Part shown: piece by piece, positions 34,061-45,293 of the stretch
How positions within the stretch are numbered: the first letter of the stretch is position 1
Layout: each line of letters starts with the position of its first letter
DNA from: an uncultured Curvibacter sp.
Lineage (GTDB): Bacteria > Pseudomonadota > Gammaproteobacteria > Burkholderiales > Burkholderiaceae_C
NCBI GenBank assembly: GCA_903828535.1
Contig: CAIKMN010000003.1
Coordinates: 124,001 to 188,000, forward strand
Direction of reading: 5' to 3'
Length of the DNA stretch: 64,000 nt
Made by a program: the position numbers and the translations under genes
Notes under the pieces: generated by a model
The model's database searches: none
What the model was told of the DNA's origin: nothing
The model's input: the letters and a program-made list of their open reading frames with translations, nothing else

Positions 34061-34963
34061 ATGTTAGATTTTGATGTTGGCAGCGGTCTCGGCTTGTGGA
34101 GTGGCTTGTCTTTGGGCTTGTTGGTGGGCAGTTTTTTGAGCATGTTGGTACACCGTTTGCCCAAAATCTTGACCGAAGAAAACACCCTCAGCAACGGTCA
34201 ACCCCTCTCTCTTTGGTGGCCGGGCTCGCATTGCCCTTTGTGTGAATCCCCCTTGCGCTGGTTTGATAATCTGCCCCTGCTGGGCTTTTTGTGGCAGCGA
34301 GGACACTGCCGCCATTGTGGTGGGGCGATTGCTTGGCGATACCCTTTGATGGAATTGAGCAATGCGCTTTTGTGGGGCTTTTGTGTGGCGCATGCTTTCA
34401 GCACCCAAGGCACCCAAGGCAGCTTTATCGCCCTGGGTGCCTCTGTCGCGACGAGCCATGGGCCGGGTGCGCTTTGGGTGGGCATGGCTTGGTGCCTTTT
34501 TTCCAGCACCTTATTGGCGCTTGCTTGGATCGACTGGAAAACCCTTTACCTGCCTTCCGAATTAACCCAGCCCCTGCTTTGGGGCGGATTCATCGCGGCT
34601 GAATTTCACCTGACAGGACTGAGCTTGTCCGCCGCTTTGTGGGGTGCTGTCTTGGGATTCGGTATTTTGTGGGGTGTTGCCAAGGCCTTCAAGGGCTTGA
34701 CTGACAAGGAAGGCATGGGGGCGGGCGACTTCAAGTTGCTTGCGGCTTTGGGGGCTTGGTTAGGGCCTTTGAATTTATTGCCGCTGCTTTTATTCGCCTC
34801 CATGGTGGGGGCTGCCGTGGGGCTGGTGTTGCGGGCCCGCTCTCAGTTGCGTGAGGGCGGTTACGTGCCGTTCGGCCCCTTTTTGGCAGCCGCGGGTTGG
34901 TTGATTTATGCCTTGGGACCTGTTGGGATGCAGCGTTTTTTCTGGAGGTTTTTAGGTGTCTGA
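34061..34963 (+). CDS. pilD: Prepilin peptidase / N-methyltransferase PilD
   Basis: PilD cuts the leader of type IV prepilins and methylates the new N-terminus at the inner membrane. It has 300 residues. The N-terminal cytoplasmic zinc domain holds CPLC (near 60) and CRHC (near 85). The first aspartate of the aspartic protease pair is in LAWIDWKTLYLPSEL and the second is in the GxGD motif GMGAGDFKLL near 222. Most family members read LPD where this one has LPS. ATG 34061 directly follows the pilC stop and the end overlaps coaE by 8 bp. Confidence 0.94.
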   Translation: MLDFDVGSGLGLWSGLSLGLLVGSFLSMLVHRLPKILTEENTLSNGQPLSLWWPGSHCPLCESPLRWFDNLPLLGFLWQRGHCRHCGGAIAWRYPLMELSNALLWGFCVAHAFSTQGTQGSFIALGASVATSHGPGALWVGMAWCLFSSTLLALAWIDWKTLYLPSELTQPLLWGGFIAAEFHLTGLSLSAALWGAVLGFGILWGVAKAFKGLTDKEGMGAGDFKLLAALGAWLGPLNLLPLLLFASMVGAAVGLVLRARSQLREGGYVPFGPFLAAAGWLIYALGPVGMQRFFWRFLGV

Positions 34964-35588
34964 AGCCGAAAAAAAGCGGGTTTTTCGTCTGGGGTTGACG
35001 GGCGGCATTGGCTCGGGCAAAAGCGCTGTTGCCCAGGTTTGGTTGTCACAAGACCCCGGCATCGCCCTGATTGATGCCGACAGCATTTCGAGGGGTTTAA
35101 CCGCCCCCGGCGGCGCGGCCATGCCCGAAGTCGCGCGCCTGTTTGGGGCCAGCATGGTGGCCGCTGATGGGGGGCTTGACCGCGAAGCCATGCGGCAGGC
35201 TGTCTTTGCCGAGCCTGAGGTGCGCGGACAACTCGAGGCTTTGTTGCACCCCTTAATTGGCCAGGCCATTCAGGCCCAGGTTGAAGACAAAGTTCGCCAA
35301 GGGGCGCAGCGCCTGTTGTTCGACATTCCCTTGTTGGTCGAGGGCAAAGCCCGCTGGTTGACCCAACTGGACGCGGTGGTGGTCGTCGACTGCCAGCCTG
35401 AAACCCAAATTCAACGGGTCATGCAGCGCAACGGTTTGAGCCGCCAGGCGGTCGAAAGCATCTTGGTTGCCCAAGCCAGCCGTTCACAAAGACGGGCTTG
35501 CGCGGACGTCGTCCTCTACAACGACCAACTCAGCTGGGCCGAATTGACCCAACAAATCTCCGATTTGGCCGCTCACTTCAGGCTATGA
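34956..35588 (+). CDS. coaE: Dephospho-CoA kinase
   Basis: CoaE phosphorylates dephospho-CoA in the last step of coenzyme A synthesis. The P-loop is LTGGIGSGKSAVA near residue 12, and LIDADSISRGLTAPGG follows with the family's catalytic Asp region. PLLVEG and DVVLYNDQ complete the picture. Length 210 is normal. The GTG start lies inside the pilD end (8-bp overlap). The pilD-coaE-zapD-yacG order is widespread in beta- and gammaproteobacteria. Confidence 0.96.
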   Translation: MSEAEKKRVFRLGLTGGIGSGKSAVAQVWLSQDPGIALIDADSISRGLTAPGGAAMPEVARLFGASMVAADGGLDREAMRQAVFAEPEVRGQLEALLHPLIGQAIQAQVEDKVRQGAQRLLFDIPLLVEGKARWLTQLDAVVVVDCQPETQIQRVMQRNGLSRQAVESILVAQASRSQRRACADVVLYNDQLSWAELTQQISDLAAHFRL

Positions 35589-35624
35589 TCTTGTCCATCC
35601 ATGGTGCAAGACGGAAGCGGCGGA

Positions 35625-36389
35625 GTGATCCTTTACGAATACCCCTTCAACGAGCGCGTTCGAACTTATTTGCGTTTGGAGCAGCTCTTTAGGCGATTGG
35701 GCGACTTGATTTCCCGCGATTCGGCGGTCGATCACCACTTTGCCTTGGTCACGATTTTTGAAATCATGGAAGTTGCGTCGCGTTCAGACCTCAAAGGCGA
35801 GGTCATGAAAGACTTGGACAAACAAAAGCAACTGCTCAACAGTTACCGGGGCAACCCCAACATCTCGGAAGGCGTGCTGGACGACATCGTCGCACAGTTG
35901 GACGCTTGCTTTGAAGCCGTTAACACCCCGTCGGGCCGCACCGCCCAAGCGTTGACTGAAAACGAGTGGCTGATGGCCATTCGCAGCCGCATCAGAATTC
36001 CCGGTGGGACCTGCAACTTTGATTTGCCCGCCTACCATGCCTGGCAGCAAACCAGCGGTCCTGTTCGCCAATCGGATTTGCAAAAATGGGCTTCCACTTT
36101 GGGGCCTTTGGCCGACTCGGTGTTCATCTTGCTGAAAATGTTGCGCGACAACGGGACGCCTAAAAAGATGATGGCCGAACAGGGCCAGTTGCAACAAAAT
36201 CTGCCACAAGGCCGTGCCTTCCAATTGCTGCGGTTGCGCATCGATTCGCAGCTGGGTTTGATCCCTGAAATCAGTGCCAACCGGCTGTTGGTTTCGCTGC
36301 GCTTCTTGCAGCAAGCAGAAGATTTAACCAGCCCCGCCACCCAGGTCACACCGGACGATGTGGCCTTTGAAATGGCTTTGTGCGCTTGA
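35625..36389 (+). CDS. zapD: Cell division protein ZapD
   Basis: ZapD cross-links FtsZ filaments at the division ring. The protein starts VILYEYPFNERVRTYLRLE, which is the family's N-terminus, and continues with LIRIPGGTCNFDLPAYHAW-type text near 130 and a second sheet domain. The GTG start at 35625 was chosen because it aligns with the family start and GGAAG lies at 35613-35617; ATG 35601 is in frame and would add eight residues. Length 254 fits. Confidence 0.94.
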   Translation: MILYEYPFNERVRTYLRLEQLFRRLGDLISRDSAVDHHFALVTIFEIMEVASRSDLKGEVMKDLDKQKQLLNSYRGNPNISEGVLDDIVAQLDACFEAVNTPSGRTAQALTENEWLMAIRSRIRIPGGTCNFDLPAYHAWQQTSGPVRQSDLQKWASTLGPLADSVFILLKMLRDNGTPKKMMAEQGQLQQNLPQGRAFQLLRLRIDSQLGLIPEISANRLLVSLRFLQQAEDLTSPATQVTPDDVAFEMALCA

Positions 36390-36398
36390 GGCTCAACC

Positions 36399-36629
36399 GT
36401 GTCGGCGCCCCAAAACGTGACATCCCGGAAATTACCCGAGGGCGCGCGCTTGGTGACGTGCCCAGCTTGTCAGGGCAATAGTCTCTACCACGCCAGCAAC
36501 CCGTTTCGCCCCTTTTGCAGCGAGCGTTGCAAGCACAACGACTTCGGCGCTTGGGCCAGCGAAGCCTTCCGCATGCCCACCGAAGCCCCGCCGGATGAAG
36601 CGCCTTTTGGTGACCCTCGCTTGCAATAA
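36399..36629 (+). CDS. yacG: DNA gyrase inhibitor YacG
   Basis: A 76-residue zinc protein that binds GyrB in Escherichia. The zinc ligands are CPACQGN (near 21-24) and CSERCKHNDFGAWASE (near 40-44), exactly the family spacing. The start is GTG 36399, 9 bp after zapD. It ends the pilB-pilC-pilD-coaE-zapD-yacG run and is convergent with mutT. Confidence 0.95.
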   Translation: MSAPQNVTSRKLPEGARLVTCPACQGNSLYHASNPFRPFCSERCKHNDFGAWASEAFRMPTEAPPDEAPFGDPRLQ

Positions 36630-36684
36630 GCGATTGGACCGTTATTGAACCGGGCGACCCCTTGAACCGCGGGGCAAAATAGTG

Positions 36685-36707
36685 CCTTAAAAGGATACTT
36701 TTGAAGG
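36685..36707. terminator. Weak hairpin between yacG and mutT
   Basis: AAAAG-GATA-CTTTT (36689-36702) is extended by CCTT and AAGG with one unpaired G. It sits 5 bp after the mutT stop and about 55 bp after yacG. Stem strength is low, so termination is only possible. Confidence 0.3.
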
Positions 36708-36712
36708 GCGCC

Positions 36713-37123
36713 TTAAACGCCGGCCTGTTTGGCTTCTGCTTCCAACCAGTCCAACACCGGATAAGCCCCTGCCAAGACCGGGCTGACGGTCAGTGGGAAC
36801 GTTTGCCACGCCATCGCTTGGCCTTCGCGCATCTCGAATTCACCCTGCCAAGCATGCACTTTGCACCAGTGCAAGCGAACGTGGGCGTGCTCGTATTGGT
36901 GTTCTGTGACTCGCCAAACCTCGGTGTCAGCGATGGTGATGCCCAACTCTTCAATCAGTTCACGGCGCAACGCTTGCTCGACTGTTTCGCCGGCTTCTAG
37001 CTTGCCGCCGGGGAATTCCCAAAAGCCCGGGTAAGGCTTGCCTTCAGGGCGGGTGCTGAGCAGCAAGGCGCCGTCTTGGCGGATCAAAATGCCCACGGCG
37101 ACTTCAATGATTGTTGGGTTCAC
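36713..37123 (-). CDS. mutT: 8-oxo-dGTP diphosphatase MutT
   Basis: A 136-residue Nudix hydrolase that removes oxidised guanine nucleotides from the pool. The Nudix box GGKLEAGETVEQALRRELIEELG is complete, near residue 40. The VAVGILIRQDGALLLSTRP start and GFWEFPGGK are typical of MutT. It stands 27 bp after the ATPase gene on the same strand and can be cotranscribed with it. Confidence 0.93.
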   Translation of the reverse strand: MNPTIIEVAVGILIRQDGALLLSTRPEGKPYPGFWEFPGGKLEAGETVEQALRRELIEELGITIADTEVWRVTEHQYEHAHVRLHWCKVHAWQGEFEMREGQAMAWQTFPLTVSPVLAGAYPVLDWLEAEAKQAGV

Positions 37124-37150
37124 GATGGGTGCAGGTTTAGAGGTTCGGCT

Positions 37151-38038
37151 TTAGGCCACTTGGCGTCCGACATAGTCGCGGGAAAACTGGTAGGCCACTC
37201 GGCCACTGCGCGAGCCGCGTTCTAAAGCCCAAACCAAGGCCTCGGGGTGCGACGCTTCAATGGCCGATTCAGACAACCCTTGTGAGCGCAGCCATTGGCC
37301 CACAATCGCCAAGTACTCGGCTTGGCTGAACGGGTAAAAACTGACCCACAAACCGAAGCGCTCGGAGAGCGACACTTTTTCTTCGGTGGCTTCACCCGGG
37401 TGGACTTCACCGTCGGCCGTGTGGGTGTAGCGCTCGTTTTCCTTCAGGTACTCGGGCAGCAAGTGGCGACGGTTGCTGGTGGCGTAAATCAAGACATTGG
37501 CCGTGGACGCGGCGACGCTGCCGTCCAAAATGGATTTGAGTGCTTTGTAACTGGACTCGCCGTCTTCAAAGCTCAGGTCGTCGCAAAAAATGATGAATTT
37601 TTCGGGTCGAGCTGACACCACTTCGACCATGTCGGGCAGGTCAACCAGGTCGGATTTATCGACTTCAATCAAGCGCAAACCACGCGGCGCATAGGTGTTC
37701 AGGCAGGCCTTAATGAGGGACGATTTGCCAGTGCCCCGCGCGCCTGTGAGCAACACGTTGTTGGCAGGTTTGCCATTCACAAATTGCTCGGTGTTGCGCT
37801 GGATTTTTTCTTTTTGCGGTTCAATCTGGACCAACTCGTCCAGACCCAGTGGGGCCACATGGCGCACCGGTTCAAGCAGGGCTTGTCCTGTGCTGCGACG
37901 GCGGTAGCGCCATGCGATGGACTCGTTCCAGTCCTTGGGTTCTTGCAAAGGCAGCGGTAGCACCTGCTCGATGCGGCTGATGAGGGCCTCGGCGCGCTCA
38001 ATCAGGCGCTCTAATGAGGGGTTGGTGAACACGCTCAT
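37151..38038 (-). CDS. AAA-type ATPase of the DUF815 family
   Basis: A 295-residue soluble ATP-binding protein. Walker A is LLTGARGTGKSSLIKA near residue 95 and Walker B is FIIFCDDLSFEDGESSYKALK near 150. The text before the P-loop (LDELVQIEPQKEKIQRNTEQF) and the C-terminal SGRVAYQFSRDYVG fit the DUF815 group, which is widespread next to mutT and argJ in Burkholderiales. The role is not known. ATG 38038 (MSVFTNPS) was chosen over the longer open frame. It follows argJ on the same strand by 20 bp. Confidence 0.88.
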   Translation of the reverse strand: MSVFTNPSLERLIERAEALISRIEQVLPLPLQEPKDWNESIAWRYRRRSTGQALLEPVRHVAPLGLDELVQIEPQKEKIQRNTEQFVNGKPANNVLLTGARGTGKSSLIKACLNTYAPRGLRLIEVDKSDLVDLPDMVEVVSARPEKFIIFCDDLSFEDGESSYKALKSILDGSVAASTANVLIYATSNRRHLLPEYLKENERYTHTADGEVHPGEATEEKVSLSERFGLWVSFYPFSQAEYLAIVGQWLRSQGLSESAIEASHPEALVWALERGSRSGRVAYQFSRDYVGRQVA

Positions 38039-38058
38039 GCTCAAAATTAGGCAGGTGC

Positions 38059-39300
38059 TCAGGACCGGTAATCGGCGTTGATGCTCACGTACTCGTGGCT
38101 GAGGTCGCAAGACCAAACCGTGGCCTTGGCCTCGCCGCGGCCCAAACGCACCCGAACAGTAATTTCGCTTTGCTTCATGACCCGTTGGCCGTCCTCTTCG
38201 CGATAGGCGGTGTTGCGCCCGCCTTGTACCGCCACCAACACATCGTCCAAATACAAGTCAATCGCGGTCGGGTCCAAGTCGGCAATGCCGGCATAGCCAA
38301 CCGCCGCCAAGATGCGGCCCAAATTGGGATCGCTGGCAAAGAAGGCCGTTTTGACCAAAGGCGAGTGGGCAATCGCATAGGCCACTTGTCGGCATTCGTC
38401 GATGGTTTTTCCGCCTTCAATTTGCAAAGTGATGAATTTGGTCGCCCCTTCGCCGTCGCGCACAATGGCTTGGGCCAACAGGCGGGCTACTTCGGCCATG
38501 GCGGCTTTGAGGACAGCGCCGTCACCGCTCTCGAATTGGCTGATCGACGGGTTGCCTGCTTGGTTCGTCGCCATGACGATAAAGGAGTCGTTGGTCGAGG
38601 TGTCGCCATCGATGCTGATGCAATTGAATGAGGCGTCGGCCAAGTCGGTGCACAAGCCATTCATCAAGGCCGGCTCAATGGCCGCGTCGGTGGCCAAGAA
38701 GCCCAGCATGGTGGCCATGTTGGGACGAATCATGCCGGCGCCCTTGCTGATGCCCGTGATCGTGACCGGGTGACCCGATAACACCACGGTTTTGCTGAAC
38801 GCTTTTGGCAAGGTGTCGGTGGTCATGATGCCTTCCGATGCGCGACCCCAATGGGTGCGGCCTGCTTCTGAATGGGCATCGGCCAAGGCAGCGGGCAAGC
38901 CCGCCACAATGCGGTCCACCGGCAGCGGCTCCATGATCACCCCGGTCGAGAAGGGCAAGACTTGCTGGTGCGCCACACCCAATAATTCGGCCATGGCTTG
39001 GCAGGTGGTGTTGGCATCGGCCAAGCCAGCTTCCCCGGTGCCAGCATTGGCGTTGCCCGTGTTGATGACCAAGGCGCGAATTTCTGCCCCTGAATTCAAG
39101 TGCGAGCGGCAAACCTGAACCGGCGCGGCGCAAAAACGGTTGGTGGTGAAGACGCCGCCGACTGCAGTGCCTTCGTCCAAAAGGAAAACAGTCAGGTCTT
39201 TGCGGTTGGCTTTGCGCACGCCCGCTTCAACCACCCCAATTCGAACCCCTTTGACGGGCGACAGCGTTGTGGGGTCAGGGGCAATCAGGTTGACGGGCAT
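38059..39300 (-). CDS. argJ: Bifunctional ornithine acetyltransferase / N-acetylglutamate synthase
   Basis: ArgJ transfers acetyl from N-acetylornithine to glutamate in the cyclic arginine pathway and can also use acetyl-CoA. The precursor cleaves itself between Ala and Thr in [15 protein letters not shown] near residue 190, which gives alpha and beta chains with Thr as nucleophile. [14 protein letters not shown] near the end and [11 protein letters not shown]-type text are typical. Length 413 is normal. It lies 58 bp after secA. Confidence 0.96.
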   Translation of the reverse strand: MPVNLIAPDPTTLSPVKGVRIGVVEAGVRKANRKDLTVFLLDEGTAVGGVFTTNRFCAAPVQVCRSHLNSGAEIRALVINTGNANAGTGEAGLADANTTCQAMAELLGVAHQQVLPFSTGVIMEPLPVDRIVAGLPAALADAHSEAGRTHWGRASEGIMTTDTLPKAFSKTVVLSGHPVTITGISKGAGMIRPNMATMLGFLATDAAIEPALMNGLCTDLADASFNCISIDGDTSTNDSFIVMATNQAGNPSISQFESGDGAVLKAAMAEVARLLAQAIVRDGEGATKFITLQIEGGKTIDECRQVAYAIAHSPLVKTAFFASDPNLGRILAAVGYAGIADLDPTAIDLYLDDVLVAVQGGRNTAYREEDGQRVMKQSEITVRVRLGRGEAKATVWSCDLSHEYVSINADYRS

Positions 39301-39358
39301 TCAAGGCTCCAACGAATTGGGATAGGGAAGGGTGGAGAAGTAACGAAGTAACGGGCTT

Positions 39359-42094
<2,736 letters not shown>

Positions 42095-42230
42095 GGATCA
42101 GAGAGCTAAGGGGACGCAAATAGCGAAAGCAAATAGGGAGGCGAAATGAGCAAAAGTGGGGGCTCGAAAGCGCCAAACTGGGCATTCTACCGGCTCACAT
42201 GCCCTTCAATGCCCCAGTCATAATGAGGTC

Positions 42231-42545
42231 ATGGCGCAACAAATCAAGACGAACCAAGTGTTTTCCATCGCCCAAGCAGCACGAGGCTCGGACACCTTGG
42301 CGCGTTTGTCCGATTTGGCGGCCGATTCGGCCCGTCGTTTGCAAGCGATTGCCCCTTTGCTGCCGCCCACCCTTCGGGGGGCGTTGAGGGCAGGCCCGAT
42401 TGAGGACGGCAGCTGGTGCTTGCTGGTCAGCTCGAACGCGGTGGCGGCCAAGTTGCGCCAACAACTGCCCGCTTTACTGGCGCATTTGCGCAGCCAAGGC
42501 TGGGAAGTGACGGCTATTCGCCTGAAGGTATCGGTGCCGACTTGA
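42231..42545 (+). CDS. DUF721 family protein (DciA-like helicase operator)
   Basis: A 104-residue protein of the DUF721 group, which includes DciA, the factor that helps load the replicative helicase DnaB in bacteria without DnaC. The core region with RAGPIEDGSWCLLVSSNAVAAKLRQQLPALLA matches the family's small domain. ATG 42231 was chosen because GAGG lies at 42225-42228. Position divergent from secA is common for this family. The end overlaps the convergent DUF2520 gene by 32 bp. Confidence 0.82.
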   Translation: MAQQIKTNQVFSIAQAARGSDTLARLSDLAADSARRLQAIAPLLPPTLRGALRAGPIEDGSWCLLVSSNAVAAKLRQQLPALLAHLRSQGWEVTAIRLKVSVPT

Positions 42546-43368
42546 GGCGCAGGGCCAGCGCGCTCATGATTTTGTAGGCTTCACCGCTGAGCGCGTCCCA
42601 GTTTTGGACCACTTGGCCTTGTTGGGCCAGAACCGCTAGGTCGCCCCGTGCGGCCGGCCCGGTTAAAGCCGCCTGCGGCCCTAAGGCCAGCACATTGTTG
42701 ACGGCACTCTGGAGCAGGGCTTGGGTGAGGGGTTTGACCCATTCAGCAGGCACACCGGCGCTTTGCCAAGCTGCTTGAGCCACCCCCTGTAAAACCACGG
42801 TGAAATTATTCGAGAAGACAGCGGCTGCGTGATAAAGCGCTTTTTGGTCGGGCTGAATCTCAAAGCAGCGGGCTTCTAAAGCCTCAAACAAGGGCTTCAA
42901 AGTGCCCAGTGCCGCGGGCGAGCCTTCCAAGGCGCAGGGGGTTCCAGCAAATTGACCCATGGCCAAAGCGGGGCTGGCGAAGCTCAAAACGGGGTGCAAG
43001 CTCGCAGCCGCCCAACCCAGCGCGCTGAGTGGCGATAAAACCGCCGAGCTCAAAAAACCGCTGCAATGGAAAACGATCGGGGGAGTGTCGGGCGCCTGGC
43101 CCCGTTTGGGGTCCCTCATTAACCCCGCTAATTGCAGTGCCACTGGGCCAATTTGTGAATCGGGCACAGCGAGCAACCAAATGTCAGCCGATGGCATGTC
43201 TGACAAGTTCGCACTCGGGGTGCCACCGCCCATGAAGTCAACAGCAGTCTGTCTGCTGGCCGCGCTGAGGGCGTACAAGTTTTGCAGGTGGACGCGCTGA
43301 GACAGCAATCGTCCCAAGGTCTGACCAACGCGGCCACAGCCGATGAGGTTGAAGGTAGGGCGCACCAT
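42514..43368 (-). CDS. Rossmann-fold and DUF2520 domain protein
   Basis: A 284-residue protein with an N-terminal NAD(P)-type Rossmann motif (FNLIGCGRVGQTLGRLL, residues 6-22) and a C-terminal helical DUF2520 domain (about 150-270) with ALYHAAAVFSNNFTVVL. The layout is like 3-hydroxyisobutyrate or F420-linked dehydrogenases. HCSGFLSS and LHPVLSF near 100-130 are typical of the group. No substrate is known. It shares 32 bp of its 3' end with the opposite dciA-like gene. Confidence 0.88.
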   Translation of the reverse strand: MVRPTFNLIGCGRVGQTLGRLLSQRVHLQNLYALSAASRQTAVDFMGGGTPSANLSDMPSADIWLLAVPDSQIGPVALQLAGLMRDPKRGQAPDTPPIVFHCSGFLSSAVLSPLSALGWAAASLHPVLSFASPALAMGQFAGTPCALEGSPAALGTLKPLFEALEARCFEIQPDQKALYHAAAVFSNNFTVVLQGVAQAAWQSAGVPAEWVKPLTQALLQSAVNNVLALGPQAALTGPAARGDLAVLAQQGQVVQNWDALSGEAYKIMSALALRLKSAPIPSGE

Positions 43369-43395
43369 GGCGGGATTGTGGCAAACTTTCTTGGC

Positions 43396-43420
43396 ATGAA
43401 TTTCCTGGCTTGAAATTCAT
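43396..43420. promoter_or_regulatory. 9-bp inverted repeat upstream of the Spy-like gene
   Basis: ATGAATTTC (43396-43404) and GAAATTCAT (43412-43420) are perfect arms with a 7-bp spacer. It lies 28 bp from the DUF2520 gene start and 86 bp before the Spy-like gene, in a 137-bp divergent region. It looks like an operator for one or both genes. Confidence 0.5.
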
Positions 43421-43505
43421 ACAACTTCACCTAAACGAAACGGACTTTTAACGGTGCCCCGCCACAATGGATTCACCGTCTTTTCGGAACTAAAGGAGTT
43501 TTTAT

Positions 43506-44021
43506 ATGTTGAACACACGTCATTGGGGGGGTGCTTTGGCCGCTGGGGTTCTGGTTTTTAGCGCTTGGACCGCGCAGGCACAAAGTCAGGAACCTTCGCC
43601 ACGTCCACCCGAAAGGGCGCATTCGGGGCCAGGAAATGGGGGCTATCAACACGAACAAGCGCAGCACCTGAAACACATGCTCAAGGCAGTGGGCGCGACG
43701 GATGCCCAACGGGATGCCGTGAAAAAGATCGCCATGGCCGCTCATGAAGACATGAAGTCACAACGCCAAGCCGCCGAAGAACTCCACCGCGAAGGCATGG
43801 CGCTGTTCACGGCTGCCAAACTGGACCCCGCGGCCATTGAAGCGCATCGCCAAAAAACCATGGCCTTTCAAGATGCCATGTCCAAGCGGCGCACCCAAAT
43901 GCGCATCGACATTGCGAATGTGCTCACCCCTGAGCAACGCGCGAAATTAGCCACCTGGATGCAGGCGCACCCTCATCACGATGGCCACGAGCACGGAAAA
44001 GGCGAACACGGGCACGACTGA
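43506..44021 (+). CDS. Periplasmic Spy/CpxP-like protein with His-rich tail
   Basis: A 171-residue exported protein. The signal peptide ends near residue 26 (TAQAQ). The mature part is mainly helical and charged, with DAQRDAVKKIAMAAHEDMKSQRQ near 65 and the LTxxQ-type motif VLTPEQRAKLATWM near 138, as in Spy, CpxP and ZraP. The C-terminus HPHHDGHEHGKGEHGHD has eight histidines and should bind metals. AAGGAG stands before ATG 43506. It may be a periplasmic chaperone or metal buffer. The upstream inverted repeat suggests regulation. Confidence 0.8.
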   Translation: MLNTRHWGGALAAGVLVFSAWTAQAQSQEPSPRPPERAHSGPGNGGYQHEQAQHLKHMLKAVGATDAQRDAVKKIAMAAHEDMKSQRQAAEELHREGMALFTAAKLDPAAIEAHRQKTMAFQDAMSKRRTQMRIDIANVLTPEQRAKLATWMQAHPHHDGHEHGKGEHGHD

Positions 44022-44039
44022 CCCGAGGCGGATGCCGTC

Positions 44040-44705
44040 TTAACGACGCGGCAAGTTATTGGGCAATCTTGGCAGCAGTTGTCCGCCATTGGGCAATGGG
44101 TACTGCGCCAAGTTCAGCTCCATGGCGAGCAGGGTGTAGTAACCGCAAATACCGGCGATGTCGACCGTGCCCGCTTTGCCAAAGCGTTTCTCAGCCCGAG
44201 CAAAAGTGGCCTCTGAGACACCCTTGTTTTGATGCAACTCGGTGGCAAAGTTGTAAACAATCTCTTCGTCTTCGCTCATTTTGGCGGGGCGTTCCCCTTG
44301 GGCGATGGCTTGGGTGATTTCAACAGAAATCCCCTGTTTGACGGCCAAAGGTTGGTGCACATACCACTCGTAATCCTGAGTCCAGACGCGGGCGGTGACC
44401 AAGATCACCAACTCGCTCAAAGTGGTGCCAATGGCCGAGCCATATCGCAAGTAATCGCCCATCGCACGTGCCTGACTCATCAGCTTGGGGCTGTGCATCA
44501 AGGGCTCAAACGGGCCGAAAACGGCTGTTTTGCGGGCCGCCTCAAATTCAACAGAGGCTTGTTTTTGGGCTTCGTTGTATTGGGCTGGCGGAATCGTGGG
44601 CAAACGCTCTTGGGCCTGCAGGGGCGAGCTCATGAGAAGACCTGCAGCACAGGCAGCGAGTGAGGGGAGGGCAAGGGCATGTTTGAGTAAGCGATGAGGT
44701 GTCAT
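44040..44705 (-). CDS. Exported carboxymuconolactone decarboxylase-family protein
   Basis: A 221-residue protein with a signal peptide (about residues 8-31, ending LQAQE). The mature part fits the CMD fold: LRYGSAIGTTLSELVILVTARVWTQDYEWYVHQPLA near 86-120. The AhpD-type CXXC is missing; the only mature cysteine is in GICGYYTLL near 187. A role as a peroxidase is therefore unlikely, and a lactone or decarboxylase role is not shown. Related proteins are often annotated only by domain. It is followed by no gene in the operon and preceded by the next minus-strand gene by 15 bp. Confidence 0.8.
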   Translation of the reverse strand: MTPHRLLKHALALPSLAACAAGLLMSSPLQAQERLPTIPPAQYNEAQKQASVEFEAARKTAVFGPFEPLMHSPKLMSQARAMGDYLRYGSAIGTTLSELVILVTARVWTQDYEWYVHQPLAVKQGISVEITQAIAQGERPAKMSEDEEIVYNFATELHQNKGVSEATFARAEKRFGKAGTVDIAGICGYYTLLAMELNLAQYPLPNGGQLLPRLPNNLPRR

Positions 44706-44720
44706 GGCGCGTTTTTAACC

Positions 44721-45293
44721 TCATTGTCCTGAGCCTGGTGTCGCAGGCGTGCCAGCAGGTCCCGTCGATGGCGAAGGCATGCCATTCGGCGCGACCACCA
44801 CGACCGCGGTGTTCGGGGCACCTGCAGGAGGAGGTACCACCGTGGTCGGGCCAAAGGGACCTTGGGGTCGGCCCTGGGCGCTGGTGCCAACATCTTCCCG
44901 GGGCGGCGGGGGTGGCGCGGGCTTGTCTCCCACAAAATCAACCGACTTCGCGTCCAACAGCTCATCAAAAATGCCATTGACTCGAACGGTGTCCGCAGTT
45001 CCTAGCCATTGGGGGCTGTTGCCAGCGATGTATTGAATTTGAGGCAGGGTGCAGGCGCTGCCGTTCGCTTTCAGCCACGCCAAAACTGCGGTTTCACGCT
45101 CGATGGGGTCGTGGGTGGTCAGCGCCATGGTTCGAAATTGGCGCGTGGCACAACCACTGGGTTTGGTGGGAGCAGACTTGTCGTTCGCTTTGTCCTTGGC
45201 AGTGGCCGCCAGCAGGCTCGAGCCCAAACCGCTGGTCATCAACATCACGCAGGCCAGCAACCAAGTCAGGGGTGTTGTTCGGTGAAATTTCAT
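44721..45293 (-). CDS. Exported protein of unknown function with Pro-rich C-terminus
   Basis: I do not recognise this protein. It has 190 residues. A signal peptide (residues about 10-30, ending LAATA) is clear. The mature N-terminal part (residues 45-115) has two cysteines (GCATRQF, SACTLPQ) around a helical stretch with LAWLKANGS, and then YIAGNSPQWLG. From residue 123 on it is Pro/Gly/Ala rich (PAPPPPPRED, VVPPPAGAP), which suggests a flexible tail. Five-bp tandem repeats lie just before its start. It is 15 bp upstream of the CMD gene and may share its transcript. Confidence 0.7.
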   Translation of the reverse strand: MKFHRTTPLTWLLACVMLMTSGLGSSLLAATAKDKANDKSAPTKPSGCATRQFRTMALTTHDPIERETAVLAWLKANGSACTLPQIQYIAGNSPQWLGTADTVRVNGIFDELLDAKSVDFVGDKPAPPPPPREDVGTSAQGRPQGPFGPTTVVPPPAGAPNTAVVVVAPNGMPSPSTGPAGTPATPGSGQ

